In this document: piece by piece, positions 44,850 to 56,318 of the stretch
How positions within the stretch are numbered: position 1 is the stretch's first letter
Layout: every line of letters begins with the position of its first letter
DNA from: Telopea speciosissima
Lineage: Eukaryota; Streptophyta; Magnoliopsida; Proteales; Proteaceae
Assembly (NCBI RefSeq): GCF_018873765.1
Contig: NC_057926.1
Span: 50,645,043 to 50,709,042 of the forward strand
DNA: 64,000 nt
Direction of reading: 5' to 3'
Translations under genes and position numbers: made by a program
The notes under the pieces: model-generated
What the model was told of the DNA's origin: nothing
The model's input: the letters and a program-made list of their open reading frames with translations, nothing else
Database searches by the model: none

Positions 44850-46529
44850 TTGAAGGATTACCACTGCCACGCTTCTCAACTCCAATCATCGCCATCCACT
44901 GTAGGTACTCTAAGCCCTATTGATTCTTCTTTATATTATGATAATCTCTCTACTTCTCACCTTAAGTATATCAAGTCTTTATCTTCCCACATAGAACCTA
45001 CCAGCTTTGCCAAAGCAGTGTCATCACCCGATTGGAAGACAGCCATGCAAACTGAAATAGAGGCACTGGAATAGAACCACACATGGTCCCTTGTACCTTT
45101 ACCAACAAATGTCAAACCCATTGGATGCAAATGGGTATACAAAATAAAACGTCATGCTGACGGTTCCATTGAACGGTACAAAGCACGCTTGGTGGCAAAG
45201 GGTTACACACAAACTAAAGGTATTGATTTTCATGAAACATATGCTCCTGTTGCCAAGCTCACTACTGTCCGTGCTTTACTTGCCATTGCCGCTGTGAAAG
45301 ACTGGACACTTCACCAACTTGATGTCAATAACGCTTTCTTACATGGTGATCTTGATGAATTAGTTTACATGAAATTGCCACCTGGCCATCACCGGAAGGG
45401 GGAGCATATGGTTTGTCGCTTGAATAAGTCTCTTTACGGTCTCAAGCAAGCATCTCGAAACTAGTTTGCCAAATTTTCTACTGCTCTCGTGGGACTTGGT
45501 TTCACTCAGTCCAAGTCTGACTACTCTCTCTTCTTTAAAGGAACAGGATTGAATGCTCTGTTTGTGCTCGTCTATATGGACGATATTCTAGTTGCAGGGC
45601 CTAACTCCAATGCCATATTGGCCTTAAAAGCAACTATCCAAAAACAGTTTCGCACAAAGGATCTCGGCCCTTTGAAATATTTTCTTGATTTAGAAGTGGC
45701 CCGCTCAAAGAAAGGGATGTTCTTAAACTAAAGGAAATATGCTCTTGACATCATCTCTGATATTGGACTTACTGGTGCCCGTCCCGTTGAGTTTCCCATG
45801 GAGCATAATCTAAAATGGACAACCACTGATGGTGATTTACTGCCAGATGCAACACGATATCGCCGCTTGATTGGGCGACTGATTTACCTCACCATCACAA
45901 GACCCGATATTGTCCATACTGTGAATCTCTTAAGTCAATTTATGAGCCAACCACGGCAACCCCACATGGATGCTGCGACTCGTTTACTCCGTTATATTAA
46001 CGGTTCCCCAGGTCAAGGTATCTTATTGTCTACAGATAGCTCCTTGTCTCTTCAAGCCTACTATGATTCCGATTGGGAAAGTTGTCCTAATACATGCCGT
46101 TCCACTATGGGATATTGTGTTTTCCTAGGATCAAGTCCAATCTCGTGGAAATCAAAAAAGCAACACACTATCTCTCGATCCTCTGCAGAGGCCGAGTACA
46201 GGGCCATGGCTGTTGCAACCTGCGAATTGATATGGTTGACTTCTCTACTTTGAGATCTTGGTGTCCAGCCACCTCAACCCATTACTTTATTTTGTGATAA
46301 TCAAGCTGCCATGCACATTGCGGCAAACCCAGTGTTTCATGAACGCACAAAGCACATCGAGATAGACTGCCATATTGTCCGTGATAATATCCAAAATGGG
46401 CTACTTCAAACTCAATATATTCCCAGTGCTGCACAACTAGCTGACATCTTCACCAAATCCTTGGGCAAAGAATTGTTTATATCACATAGGTCCAAGTTGG
46501 GGGTTCTTGACATTCACTGCCCAACTTGA
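44850..46529 (+). pseudogene. Copia reverse transcriptase and RNase H with four nonsense codons
   Basis: One continuous frame contains [50 protein letters not shown], the catalytic LVYMDDILVAG, LIYLTITRPDI and the RNase H end SSAEAEYRAMA and [13 protein letters not shown]. Stops at 45072, 45462, 45729 and 46251 interrupt it without changing frame; the natural stop is at 46527. Point nonsense changes without indels contrast with the frameshifts in gag. Confidence 0.9.
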
Positions 46530-46536
46530 GGGGGAG
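46528..46536 (+). promoter_or_regulatory. Polypurine tract
   Basis: GAGGGGGAG lies immediately before the 3' LTR and would prime plus-strand synthesis. Confidence 0.8.
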
Positions 46537-46718
46537 TATTGGACTTAATTACCGGCTCAAATCAAGTCTCCTAGCTGTATAGATAAACCTCACCAACTGT
46601 ACAGATATTCTTTCCTTTTTCTTTCATTCTTATCCCTCAATCAATGGGATCTCATACTCTATATATGTAATCAGTCATAGATAATGGAATCATCCAATTA
46701 TTCACTATCAACTGTACA
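46537..46718 (+). repeat. 3' LTR (182 bp)
   Basis: Nearly identical to the 5' LTR. Visible differences are T for G in the CTTTCATGCTT stretch and two changes just before the terminal CA. Confidence 0.9.
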
Positions 46719-47412
46719 ATCAGATCGAGCTCCCACTACTATCAACCTCGAACTCTATAGCATATTCACAGCCTGGAGCAGGACACCATTTGATTTTCTT
46801 ATTCGTTTCGATGTAAGATCTAAGAAAGTAACGAGAAAACTTCTCCTTTTCTTCGTCAGAAGCAAATCGACAGATGAAATCTTGATCGATAGCAACATTG
46901 CACGATGGATCAGGACATCGCAGCATCAAACATTGAGGTCCATCATTAATTGATGTGGTAATATAACCTGCCCAACATGACACATAGAAGAGATGGCCAC
47001 AAACAGCGGCAGCCATCTTATCAAGAGAATAAATCTCAAAACAGATTCCAGAAGTAATTTCTTTACCCTTTTCTGGAATTTCAACGATTGGTTTCTCTAA
47101 TAAACCAACAACTTTGCGTACTTTCTCCTCGTCTGTAAACCATGCTTCGTGAAGTTTATTGATACTCCAATTATAGTGGTGCATAAAGATACTTGACCAA
47201 GCTTTTGATATTGAAAGCACAGTAGAGATCGTTGTAATAACTTCTTCTTGGCGTCGATGTATATCTTCCTCGCTCAATATGGTGTAGTTCTGCTGCTGTG
47301 GTTGCAACTTCTTAACATTATAATCAAAAGAATCACCAACACCAAACACATCATCCTCTGAATCCGTATCCCTATAATTCGCATCCTCATAGGCATAATC
47401 CTCTGATTCCAT
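46719..47412 (-). pseudogene. ARIADNE-type RBR E3 ligase, copy 1, N-terminal part
   Basis: Starts MESEDYAYEDANYRDTDSED, an acidic N-terminus, followed by [20 protein letters not shown], the WSINKLHEAWFTDEEKVRK segment, RING1 and the start of IBR ([18 protein letters not shown]). RING1 is damaged: SGICFE has Ser for the first zinc-ligand Cys seen in copy 2 (CGICFE), and CGHLFYVSCW has Tyr for another Cys. It is interrupted in the IBR by the copia element. No introns are seen. The start corresponds to the ATG of copy 2. Confidence 0.9.
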
Positions 47413-47871
47413 ATCCCTATTTCTAATGCTCAAAACCCTTGTCACCCAATATGACAAAACCCTAGAATTTCTGAAGCTCTAAAGCTCGAAGAAACCCTTG
47501 TCACCCCAGTACAAAACAAACCCCCAAAAACACAGAAACAACACCAAAAAGAACAGCAAGATTCGATTGAAGAACGAATCGAGAATTGTCGTTGATTTTG
47601 GGGGCGGGGATTGCGACTGAGATCGACTTGAGTTTTTCTACCAAAAACCTCAAGTAGTTTTTGGAAAAAAATCTTATCCTTCTTTTTTTGATTTAGGCGA
47701 AAGAGACTAACAAATGGACGAAATTTTGCCAAATTATTCCAATTCATTAGGTGCGAGCCTAGGTGGAATATAAAAGACTCTCCTCTAGTCTCCTTCCACT
47801 TAAAAACCCTATCACTTAACTCTCCTAGTCTCCTACGATTTTTGGAAGACGTTTTTTACATGTGGGACCTT
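47413..47871 (-). promoter_or_regulatory. Upstream region of ARIADNE copy 1, shared with copies 2 and 3
   Basis: The leader and promoter region resembles 53715-54190 and 61909-62200. Shared phrases include GGAAGACGTTTT, CCCTATCACTTAACTCTCC and ATATAAAAGACTCTCC. No TATA box can be assigned with certainty. Confidence 0.5.
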
Positions 47872-48360
47872 ATTTGTTTTTATTTTTTTGGTAGTAATAG
47901 GCAGATTTATTGATACTGTCGTGTATTACACATGGATGGAGAAAAAACTAATTAAATCCATTAACCATGGATATGAAACATGCCATACTCAACCGACATT
48001 GACTTACTTGCCAGGGAATCGGCCAAGCTATTTTGCTCCCTTAAAGGATGATAAATGATGAACATCATCCAAAATAGGTTTGAGAGTTAAAGGAGGAGAA
48101 ACATCACTGTGTTGGAGATAATTCGATCATAATCGCCTGCTGGTCTGATTCCACCATCAAACAACTATATCCTTCAGAAATCCCTTCCAATAACATAGAC
48201 CGTATAGCCAATGCCTCAACTTCAATAGCTGTATGAAAGTTATAAGGCATAGACACAACAAGCAAAATATCACCCAGATGATTCCTGTAGACCAACCCCA
48301 AACCACCAGAATCTGAATTATATTTTAGACTAGCATCACAATTCGCTTTTACCCAATTCT
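47872..48360 (-). mobile_element. LINE 3' fragment with RNase H-like domain
   Basis: Minus-strand translation includes GLVYRNHLGDILLVVSMPYN, AIEVEALAIRSMLLEGI and CLMVESD, an RVT_3-type RNase H domain as found at the end of plant LINE polyproteins. A T/A-rich tail lies at its left end (47872-47893). Comparison with copy 2 shows it inserted in the upstream region of ARIADNE copy 1. It is 5' truncated; no clean TSD was found. Confidence 0.75.
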
Positions 48361-49719
48361 CTAGTCCTACGATTCTTCTACCCTCCTAGGAGGGTAGGAC
48401 TTTTTAATCAGTTAACATTTCTTTTTCTCACTCGCAGGCACACACACGTAACGTTCGATCTCTAAAGTACCCACTATTCCACATATTGAGAGTCAGTTTG
48501 ATCATTGATGAAAGGATTGCTCCATTTTTAACACCCCCCCCCCCCAAAAAAAAGGATTGCTCCATGTGGCTTAGAAAGGCTAAACCGTTCTGAGAGGACA
48601 TTCACCTTTGCTTATTTATAAATTGGGATGAAGAATGCCACTCGGTCGCACAGCGCACACCCCTGAAAAGGACTAGGGGTGCGTTTGTAATTTCACGTAC
48701 AGGTGTGTCTGTGTGTAGGTACACGTCGTGATGCATGATGGGTTAGCGTTTCTTATCCCTATGGTAGAGCCGGGAGTTTGACTCCTGCGCCCAGACACAG
48801 GATCCCGTGAAATGATCGTTGTGCCCCCAATGAAAATGGAAATTCCATCTTTGTTGATGTTTCTACGTGCATTCTCATTGGCCCACGTGTTGGTGCAGGG
48901 GATGCGCTCCCACACTGAAAATACTCCCACGATTGGCTATAAATTTAATGGAGTGTGGCTCCTGCAACCATACAACCCCCTTGAAATGATTGTACTAGCG
49001 CGGGTTGCGCTCTCGGTCAAAGAAATCTAATCTTCCCATATATAATTCTCTGTTGCAAAGCATTGATCTATAACTCCTCTATAAAAAATCAAGTTGAACT
49101 TTCAATTAATCATCTCACCAAGGATTTCACTTAACTTCTTCCTACTCATATGATGAAAATACTTTTTTAAATGAGATTCCATTGGTAGCATTCGGTTAGA
49201 TGTTCAATAATCAAGTTAATCATTCAGTCTGGATTACCAAAAAGTAGGAGACTCCATTGTACGAGTTCGAATCAGACCTTGTGTTTGGTATGCATTCTTG
49301 GAATGCATTCTAGGCCAATTTCTCATTCTTGGATGATAAAAACAACTATTTTTATCATTCAATAATGTGAAATCAACCTAGAATGCATTATGAGAATGCA
49401 TACCAAACACTGCCTAATGTTGAGGGACATTCGGTTAAATGAGCAAGTCTTTGTTGAACAGTTTTTCCCTTTAAACTATCGATATTTTATTTTTGGACCA
49501 TTGTGCCCTCTCCCTATTTGATACCATTGATATAGTCTCAAATCTCAATCAGGTATTAGTATTGGCCATCTGATTAGGATAATGCTCAAGAGCCAAAATA
49601 ATTAAACAAATTAAATTACAAATATACTTCATTAAAATCCCACATTCTTCCTTTTTTATTTTTTTTAAACAAAACTTAATTACTTACGAAAATAAAGCAA
49701 TTTTAAAAGAAAACAATTT

Positions 49720-49880
49720 GTAGTGTGGTGCAATTCGGGGTGGAAATGTCGAGACCTAGCGGCGTGATATCCAACAGTTCCAACCGTGAGAAGAAAAAAA
49801 CTAGGCCGGTGCAACGCGGACGGTTGGATATCATGTCGCGTGTCAATCTCTCCACACCGAACGCACGCACTACACCATGG
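49720..49880. mobile_element. Foldback MITE, first copy
   Basis: Arms of roughly 55 bp: left GTGGTGCAATTCGGGGTGGA with TGATATCCAAC, right GGTTGGATATCATG with TCTCCACACCGAACGCACGC. The second copy is at 55948-56172 with longer arms. Confidence 0.6.
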
Positions 49881-50046
49881 GGGAATAGGAGAGGATTTTA
49901 ATCCATCGATTTATATAATAGCTAAGAGTGTCACTACACATTTATGGTCAATAGAGATCTCTTGAGTTTTGACTAGACAAACATAATTAATACTTGGGGA
50001 AAAAGAACGCTATATGGTTGCACATTGCACGCCACTTGCACTTTGG

Positions 50047-50133
50047 CACAGAGGCACACAAAATGACTGTTGTACCCCCTAGAACCTTGGAAATGATCGG
50101 GGATGTGGCGGTGATTTTGCGTACCCCTGTGTC
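50047..50133. repeat. Stem-loop repeat, first copy
   Basis: CACAGAGGCACACAAAATGAC (50047-50067) pairs with the inverted sequence at 50111-50133. It is the counterpart of 56319-56405. Confidence 0.7.
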
Positions 50134-50554
50134 AAGGCAAAGGGGCGGTGTGCATTGCACGAACTGGTGGTGTTCTTTCTCCCTAATACTTGGGAAAAAG
50201 AATTGTCTAAGTGTGTGGCTTACGCCAGCTCTCCCATGTGTCTCTTGCTCTGTCCCTTCCGCAATTGAAAAACATACATAGGGAGCACTAGCGTAGACCA
50301 TGCTCCCGTACAGACCATGCTCCCATACAGAGGAAAGAGAAATTCTAAAATTAGTAGGCTATGGATTCATAAATATAATTAGGAAAATTAAAGATCAAAA
50401 CCTCAACTATGCAGTAGTAATAACTATAAATTGAGATACAACATGTCGTGCCAAATTAGCCAAATTAATTAACAAATTTTAAGGTTGAATTTGATTTTTC
50501 CCCCCTCGTAATGTTATAGTTTTTTATTAAATTAAATTCCTCACAAATCCTCTT

Positions 50555-51010
50555 TTTTTTTGGGGGGGTGAGTATCAACTTTATTGCCAACCAAAAAAAA
50601 CACGAGGGAAGAACAAGAATATATGTATTGGCGCCTAAATTATCGATCTCGGATTTGGCTCCTCTACCACTAGACAGCCAACCAACCATTGTGCTGCCCA
50701 CACCCAAATGGGGTGAAATGACTGTCCTACCCACTATGCCAGTATCCTATTTGGGTGGAGTCCACGCCCCTGTCTTGGTGTAGGCAGCACAATGGCTGCT
50801 ACCTGCCCGGCCATAAAGGATCCAAATCCATCAATCTCATGGATAGACCTAAGGGATCGAAGAAACAACCCTAGAAAGCAAAACCTAAGGCGGCAACCAA
50901 AGTTACAAAGCAAATCAACAGAGCCAAGAGAAAGAACACTCATCAAATCAGAACCGCCAGCGAAGGTCAGTGCCGGTTCTAGACTACATGGACACCCCAA
51001 TTCCCGACAA
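50555..51010 (-). mobile_element. Probable LINE 3' untranslated fragment, interrupted by a MITE
   Basis: On the minus strand the left end reads GGTTGGCAATAAAGTTGATA followed by C-rich sequence and a poly(A)-like run (T run near 50549-50560), as at plant L1 3' ends. The rest is non-coding, and the MITE at 50651-50829 splits it. The matching intergenic copy lacks this whole section (about 50160-51800). Confidence 0.45.
50651..50829. mobile_element. 179-bp Mutator-type MITE
   Basis: Ends GGATTTGGCTCCTCTACC and, reversed, GGATTTGGATCCTTTATGG, followed by inner inverted segments with CCATTGTGCTGCC. The flanks ATCGATCTC (50642-50650) and ATCAATCTC (50830-50838) form a 9-bp TSD with one mismatch. 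Confidence 0.7.
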
Positions 51011-51196
51011 GGAACCCATTAGAGGTTATCTAGTTCTCTTTGAAGATCACATCCAAGCAACTATGAATGTCATGTCGATATCGGCTTTTAAAGCTTTACA
51101 ACAAAAACAACAATAATGAAGCACCACAATCATTCGGTCGCTTGAGGAATTGATTGGCTGTGGGGAGCGTGTCAACCAAGCAACACCAATTGTGGA

Positions 51197-51308
51197 TTAA
51201 GTTTCCCTCCACTCCCATTCAACACCAAGTAGTGAAGGAATGTATATATATACCTTTTTCCGCCTTGATCTCCCTCCCCTCGGTGAATGGGAGTGGAGGA
51301 AAACTAAG
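51197..51308. mobile_element. 112-bp foldback MITE
   Basis: The 25-bp arms at 51197-51221 and 51284-51308 are near-perfect inverted repeats containing CCTCCACTCCCATTCA. No TSD was determined. Confidence 0.65.
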
Positions 51309-51309
51309 T

Positions 51310-52156
51310 CCTATGTATACCACACTCCCCCTCAAAAGACTTCTTCTGCATGTATAAATTAATAATAAATATATATATCTATTGTTGTAACCAAGGTGCA
51401 TCCTTTGGCGATAACAAGTTGCATCTTATATTCAAATCCTTTTTATCACATACAGATATCCTAAGAGGAAAGGATGGTTTTTCAGCTTCTCCTTTTTTTT
51501 CACTTTCTCTACCTTATCAATGCAGTTACAAATACTGACCAAGATGCACCTAGATTTTATCTTCTAGAAATTTATTCTCTCAAGTGTCACTTAAGAAGCC
51601 ATCCATCCACCCAACACTTGAGAGGATAAAAAGACGTCACCACCCCATGTTTTAACGGTTGGATTCTTAAGTATGGTGCACCGCACTTAAGAAGAAGAAA
51701 ATCCTTTATCTTCCTCCCTATGAGGAAAAAAATTGCATTACCTTATTGAATGGATATCACAAGAAAGCAGATAAGTCTTTAAAGAACAAAATTTTGCTGC
51801 TATCGAGGTTGCAGGAATATTGTTCCTGCTACCCGGTTCACAGCAAAAGAAATGAAAACAAAAAGGGTATTTTGGAAAATACTATAACCTATGAAGATAT
51901 TTGTGAACCCTGAGAGGAAGTGAATTATTCAATTTCTTTGGGTACAAGCCCAGGTAACAAGAACACATTCCTGCAACCTGAGTAGTAGCTAAAAATTTTC
52001 CTTCCAACTTAAAAGTAGGGGAGCAGCTAACAACAATCTTATGTACCACGACGGGAACACGCAAGAAAGAAATCAGTACAGAGATTTCTCAAATATATTT
52101 ATATTAACCATAATTGGATTTAAGTGAGTTATAAGATGCACCAAGAGTACTGTTGA
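51310..52156. other. Intergenic DNA and 3' flank of ARIADNE copy 2
   Basis: From about 51795 it is homologous to 56430-56740 (TGTTCCTGCTACC, AAAAAGGGTATTTTG, GAATTATTCAATTTCTTTGG). No gene is seen. Confidence 0.6.
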
Positions 52157-53714
52157 TCACCAGAGAAAAACATCGTCACCTCCCCAGCTCTTAGTACTTC
52201 CTTCCCTACTGCAAGTGCCACGGCTATCAACGTCTGAAAGCCCATTCTCCAATGCTTGGACCAAGTTCTCAAAGTAACTTCGTGTCACATTGGTAAGTCC
52301 AACCAATTTTATGCGGAACTCTTCAAAACCTGGAGTTGGACCTTCACCCTCAAAGTAAACTTGTAGTTCTTTCTCTGCACAGTAATGAAGCCTTTCTAAC
52401 CCAGACTCAGCTTCACCTTGCAAGTACTCAAATAACTCTCTCTTACCATATTCATAGTCATGAAGATAATATCCATAAGCGTAAGTCCACTTCAATACTC
52501 GCCTACATTCAACTATTTGTAACCAAGCCTCCGTTATGAATTCGAGCTGCAATGAAGTTTCAGCCTGTTTAACCTTCAGATTGTCAAGCTTGGTAGTTTG
52601 CATTTGGTGTAAATCTGCCAGAGCCTTTTGTCTTGATGACTGGTTGCTTGCCCATCGTTCATAATAGTGAGCATATCTCTCCATATATGTTCTTGCCTTC
52701 TTTCGTCTGCTCTCATCCTCAACATCTTTCTTTTCTGCTACATAACCATTACATGCTAAATGATGATTTGACAATGAACGGAGACATAACCAGCAAAACC
52801 GAAAATTACAAGGAGGTCTACATCTCATAGCATTACACCCTTGATTCTTCTCGATTGGTTTTTTGCACTTGGGACAAGGTTTGGTATAAGCTAATATCCA
52901 ATTCACATTTTCACCTTCAGAACTATGCTTCAACATCCATTTAGCCACGGTGTCACAATCCACCGGCCGGTGAATTTCCTCGGTGCAACTCCAGCAAAAG
53001 CTATATGAACAGCGACAAGTAACATCAGAGCTTTCACTACTACCAACCTCAAACTCTATAGCATATCCACAACCTGGAGCAGGACACCATTTGATTTTCC
53101 TATTTGTTTCGATATAAGATCTAAGAAGGTAAAGAGAAAACTTCTCCTTTTCTTTGTCGGAAGCGAATCGATCGATGAAATCTTGATCGATAGCTACATT
53201 GCAGGATGGATCAGGACATCGCAGCATCAAACATTGAGGTCCATCATTAATTGATGTGCTAATATAACCTGCCCAACATGAAACACAGAAGAGATGGCCA
53301 CAAACAGCGGCAGCCATCTTATCAAGAGAATTAATTTCAAAACAGATTCCACAAGTAAGTTCTTTGACCAGTTCTGGGATTTCAACGATTGGTTTCTCTA
53401 ATAAACCAACAGCTTTGCTCACTTTCTCCTCGTCTGCAAACCATGCATCGTGAACTTCACTGGTACTCCAATTTATAGTGGCGCATAAGGGTACTTGACC
53501 AAGCTCTTGATATTGAAAGCACAGTAGATATCGTTGTAATATCTTCATCTTGGCGTCGACGTGTATCTTCCTCACTCAGTATGGTGTAGTTCTGCCGCGG
53601 TGGATGCAACTTCTTGACATTATAATCAAGAGAATCACCATCATCAAACTCATCATCTTCTGAATCCATATCCCTATAATTCCCATCCTCATAGGCATAA
53701 TCCTCTGAATTCAT
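52157..53714 (-). pseudogene. ARIADNE-type RBR E3 ligase, copy 2, intact but for one frameshift
   Basis: Start MNSEDYAYEDGNYRDMDSED; acidic N-terminus; [20 protein letters not shown]; then an extra base near 53470 (TTT where copy 1 has TT, minus strand AAA versus AA) shifts frame after LMRHYK. The second frame runs uninterrupted: [23 protein letters not shown]1 ([22 protein letters not shown]), IBR ([23 protein letters not shown]), RING2 ([19 protein letters not shown]), the Ariadne domain to [19 protein letters not shown], and an end at W. Total about 518 codons versus roughly 560 for Arabidopsis ARI7/ARI8; the C-terminal RanBP2-type zinc finger is absent. The His after the presumed catalytic Cys is replaced (GCNA). 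There are no introns. If the extra base is an error, the gene could be expressed. Confidence 0.85.
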
Positions 53715-54200
53715 ATCCCTAAACGAATGATCCAGAAACCCTAGAAGGAGAAGATTTGATTGAAGAATCAATCAAGAATTATCATCGGTTTTTTAGGGCG
53801 GGGATTGCGACTGAGATCGTCTTGAGTTTTTCGACCAAAAACCTCAAGTCGTTTTTGGAAGAAAATCTTATCCTTCTTATTTTGTTTAGGCGAAAGAGAT
53901 CACATGGACGATTGCAAGAACTTTCCTGCTACGTCGGCTTGCAGCCAAAGACACGTAACCTTGAAGGATATTTTCTCAACGATATCTCTAAAAATGGGGA
54001 AGTGAATTTTTCTAATTCATTGGCTGCGATCCCAGGTAGAATATAAAAGACTCTCCTCTAGTCTCCTTCTACTTAAAAACCCTATCACTTAACTCTCCTA
54101 GTCTCTTAGTATTTTTGGAAGACGTTTTCTACACGGGAGACCTTATCAGTTAACTTTTCTAGTGTCCTATGACTCTTCTACTCTCCAAGAACTTTTTAAT

Positions 54201-54521
54201 GGACTTAGGTTTCCTCCAGCTGTGGCGGGCGATGGAGGGTCCAGCCCGGATTATTATCCTTTCCAACAGTCTGAACTCAACATATATAGTCAATGAGCTC
54301 GGACTGTTCGATGTCCGAGCTATCATGTGTGGACATCCACACTAGCACTATCACACTACCAAGCTTTAGGGAATTGAAGAGGATAATTTTTCGTTCAGCC
54401 CAGCAAAAATAGGGGGTGTTTGGTCATTTCACAGGGACCCACCTCGAAATTGACCAAACACCCTCGTTTTTGCTGGGCTGGACCCTCTAGCTCCCGCCAC
54501 ATTTGGAGGAGAGCCAAATTG
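54201..54521. mobile_element. 321-bp Mutator-type MITE with perfect 9-bp TSD
   Basis: CTTTTTAAT is repeated at 54192-54200 and 54522-54530. Copy 1 has a single CTTTTTAAT-like empty site near 48392. The ends contain TCCTCCAGCTGTGGCGGG and its inverted partner CCCGCCACATTTGGAGGA. An inner hairpin pairs CAGCCCAGCAAAAATAGGGG (about 54397) with the inverted copy near 54480. Confidence 0.85.
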
Positions 54522-55486
54522 CTTTTTAATCCTTAAAATCTTTTTTTTTTCTGACTCTGCACACACATTTAACGTTCAATCTCTAAATTACCCAGTTCCA
54601 AAAAAAAAAAGAAAATTTCTAAATTACCCAGTATTCCACATATTTACTATTTAGAGTAAGTCTGACCATTGATGAAAGGATTGCTCCATTTTGGTTAGAA
54701 AGGTTAAACGTTCTGAGAGGACATTCATCTTTGCTTATTTTATAAATTGGGATAAAAAACGTCACCCGGTCGCACAATGCACGATATGACCAGCGCACCC
54801 CTGGAAAGGTAGAGAGGACTAGGGATGTGTAAATCATTTCGCGCACCGCTGTGTCTGGACGTAGATACACGTCATGCTGCACGACGGGTTATTGTTCCTT
54901 ATCCCTATGGTAGAGCAGGGAGTTTGGCTCCTGCGCCCAGACATAGGATCCCGTGAATGATTGTCTTACCCCCAATGAAAATGGAAATCCCATCCTTGTT
55001 GATGTTTCTACGTGCTAGTTCAGGGGACACACTGCCACACAAAAAACACTCCCACCATTTGCTATATATTTAATGAAGTATGGTTCTCGCTCCCAGACAT
55101 AGGCCCTCGTGAAATGATAGTACTAGCGCGCACTGTGCTCCCGGTCAAAGAAATCTAATCTCTCCATACATACTTCTCTGTTATGCAAAGCATTGATCTA
55201 TAACTGCTCTATAATTAATCAAGTTGATCTTTCTATTAATCATCTTACCAAGGTTTTCATTTAACTTCTTCCAACTCATATGATGAAAATATTATTTTTA
55301 AAGAGATTCCATTGGTAGCATTCGGTTAGATGTTCAATAATCGAGTTAATCTTTCAGTCTGGATTATCAAAAAGTAGGAGACTCCATTGGTAGCATGGCC
55401 AAGTTTGCATTCTGAGTGTACGAGTTCGAACCAGATCCTGTGTTTGATATGCATTACTACAATGCATTCTAGGTCAAATTCTCATT

Positions 55487-55615
55487 AAAAAAAGGCCGTA
55501 CCCAGTGCACAAGGCTTCCACGTTTAGCAGGGTCAGGGGAGGGTCAAATGTATACTGCCTTACCCCTGTTTCCAAAGAAGCTCCCTGCTAAACGCGGGAG
55601 TCTTGTGCACTAGGT
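55487..55615 (-). mobile_element. Au-like SINE fragment with ~12-bp TSD
   Basis: On the minus strand it contains GGAAACAGGGGTAAGGCAGT, GACCCTCCCCTGACCC, GCCTTGTGCACTGGGTACGG and a terminal T run, strongly reminiscent of the 3' part of plant Au SINEs, which end in T rather than A. Flanks CAAATTCTCATT (55475-55486) and AAATTTCTCATT (55616-55627) are a target duplication; the other intergenic copy has the empty site near 49320. It also has internal inverted segments around TGCTAAACG. Confidence 0.75.
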
Positions 55616-55947
55616 AAATTTCTCATTCTTGGACTATAAAAACAACTATTTTTATTATACGAGAATGCTAAGTCAACCTGCCTAATGTTGGGGGACACTC
55701 GGTTAAATGTGCAAGTCTTCTCCTTAAAATATCGATATCAGATTTTTTGTACCATTTTGCCCTCTCCCTATTTGATATAGTCTCAATTAGATATTAGTAT
55801 TGGCCATGGCCAATCTGATTAGGATAATGCTCTAGCGCCGAAATACTTAAACAAATTAAATTACAAATATGCCTCATTAAAATTCCACATTCTTCCTTTT
55901 TTATTTTTTTTAAACAAAACTTAAAGCAATTTTAACATCGGTTTACG

Positions 55948-56172
55948 GAAAACAATCCTCTCCAATTCCCTAAAAGTGTAGTGCGGTACAGTTCGGGGTG
56001 GAGATGTCGAGACTTGGCAGGCGTGACATCCAACAATTCCAAGCTCGAGAAGAAAAAAAAAACCGGGGCGGTGCAACACAAACCATTGGATATCGCACCT
56101 GCTAGTGTCAATCTCTCCACACGGAACTACACCGCCTACACCATGGGGGAATTGGAGAGGATTTTAATCCAT
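55948..56172. mobile_element. Foldback MITE, second copy
   Basis: Arms of about 80 bp: ATCCTCTCCAATTCCC and GTTCGGGGTGGAGATGTCGA on the left, mirrored by GGGGGAATTGGAGAGGAT on the right. It corresponds to 49720-49880, which has lost its outer left arm. Confidence 0.65.
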
Positions 56173-56318
56173 TGGTTTATATAATAGCTCAGAGTGTCAC
56201 TGCACATTTATGGTCAATAGAGATCTCTTGAATCTTGACAAGACAAACATAATTAATATATACTTGGGGAAAGAGAATGCCATGTGGTCACGCAGCGCAC
56301 GCTGCCCCTGCACCCTAA

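Larger units (their letters stand above)
43098..46718 (+). mobile_element. Complete non-autonomous copia-type retrotransposon, 3,621 bp
   Basis: Two 182-bp LTRs flank gag, protease and RT-RNase H remnants. The target duplication ATCAG is at 43093-43097 and 46719-46723. The primer-binding site TGGTATCAG (43280-43288) matches initiator tRNA-Met as in most plant copia elements, and a polypurine tract precedes the 3' LTR. The LTRs differ at only about 3 of 182 sites, so insertion is recent. The integrase is deleted and pol carries nonsense codons, so it must have been mobilised by proteins from another element. Confidence 0.95.
48460..50160. repeat. Duplicated ARIADNE intergenic DNA, first copy
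   Basis: Collinear with 54560-56430 in order and orientation, including GATGAAAGGATTGCTCCATTTT, TTATCCCTATGGTAGAGC, GATATGCATT-like and TTAATCATCT phrases. No gene is present. It holds foldback MITEs (about 49720-49880 and 50047-50133). Confidence 0.85.

Noticed and set aside
48740..48800. tRNA-like phrase GGGAGTTTGACTCC (B-box resemblance)
   Set aside because: No cloverleaf, A box or acceptor stem could be formed around it, and the copy at 54900 is equally incomplete.
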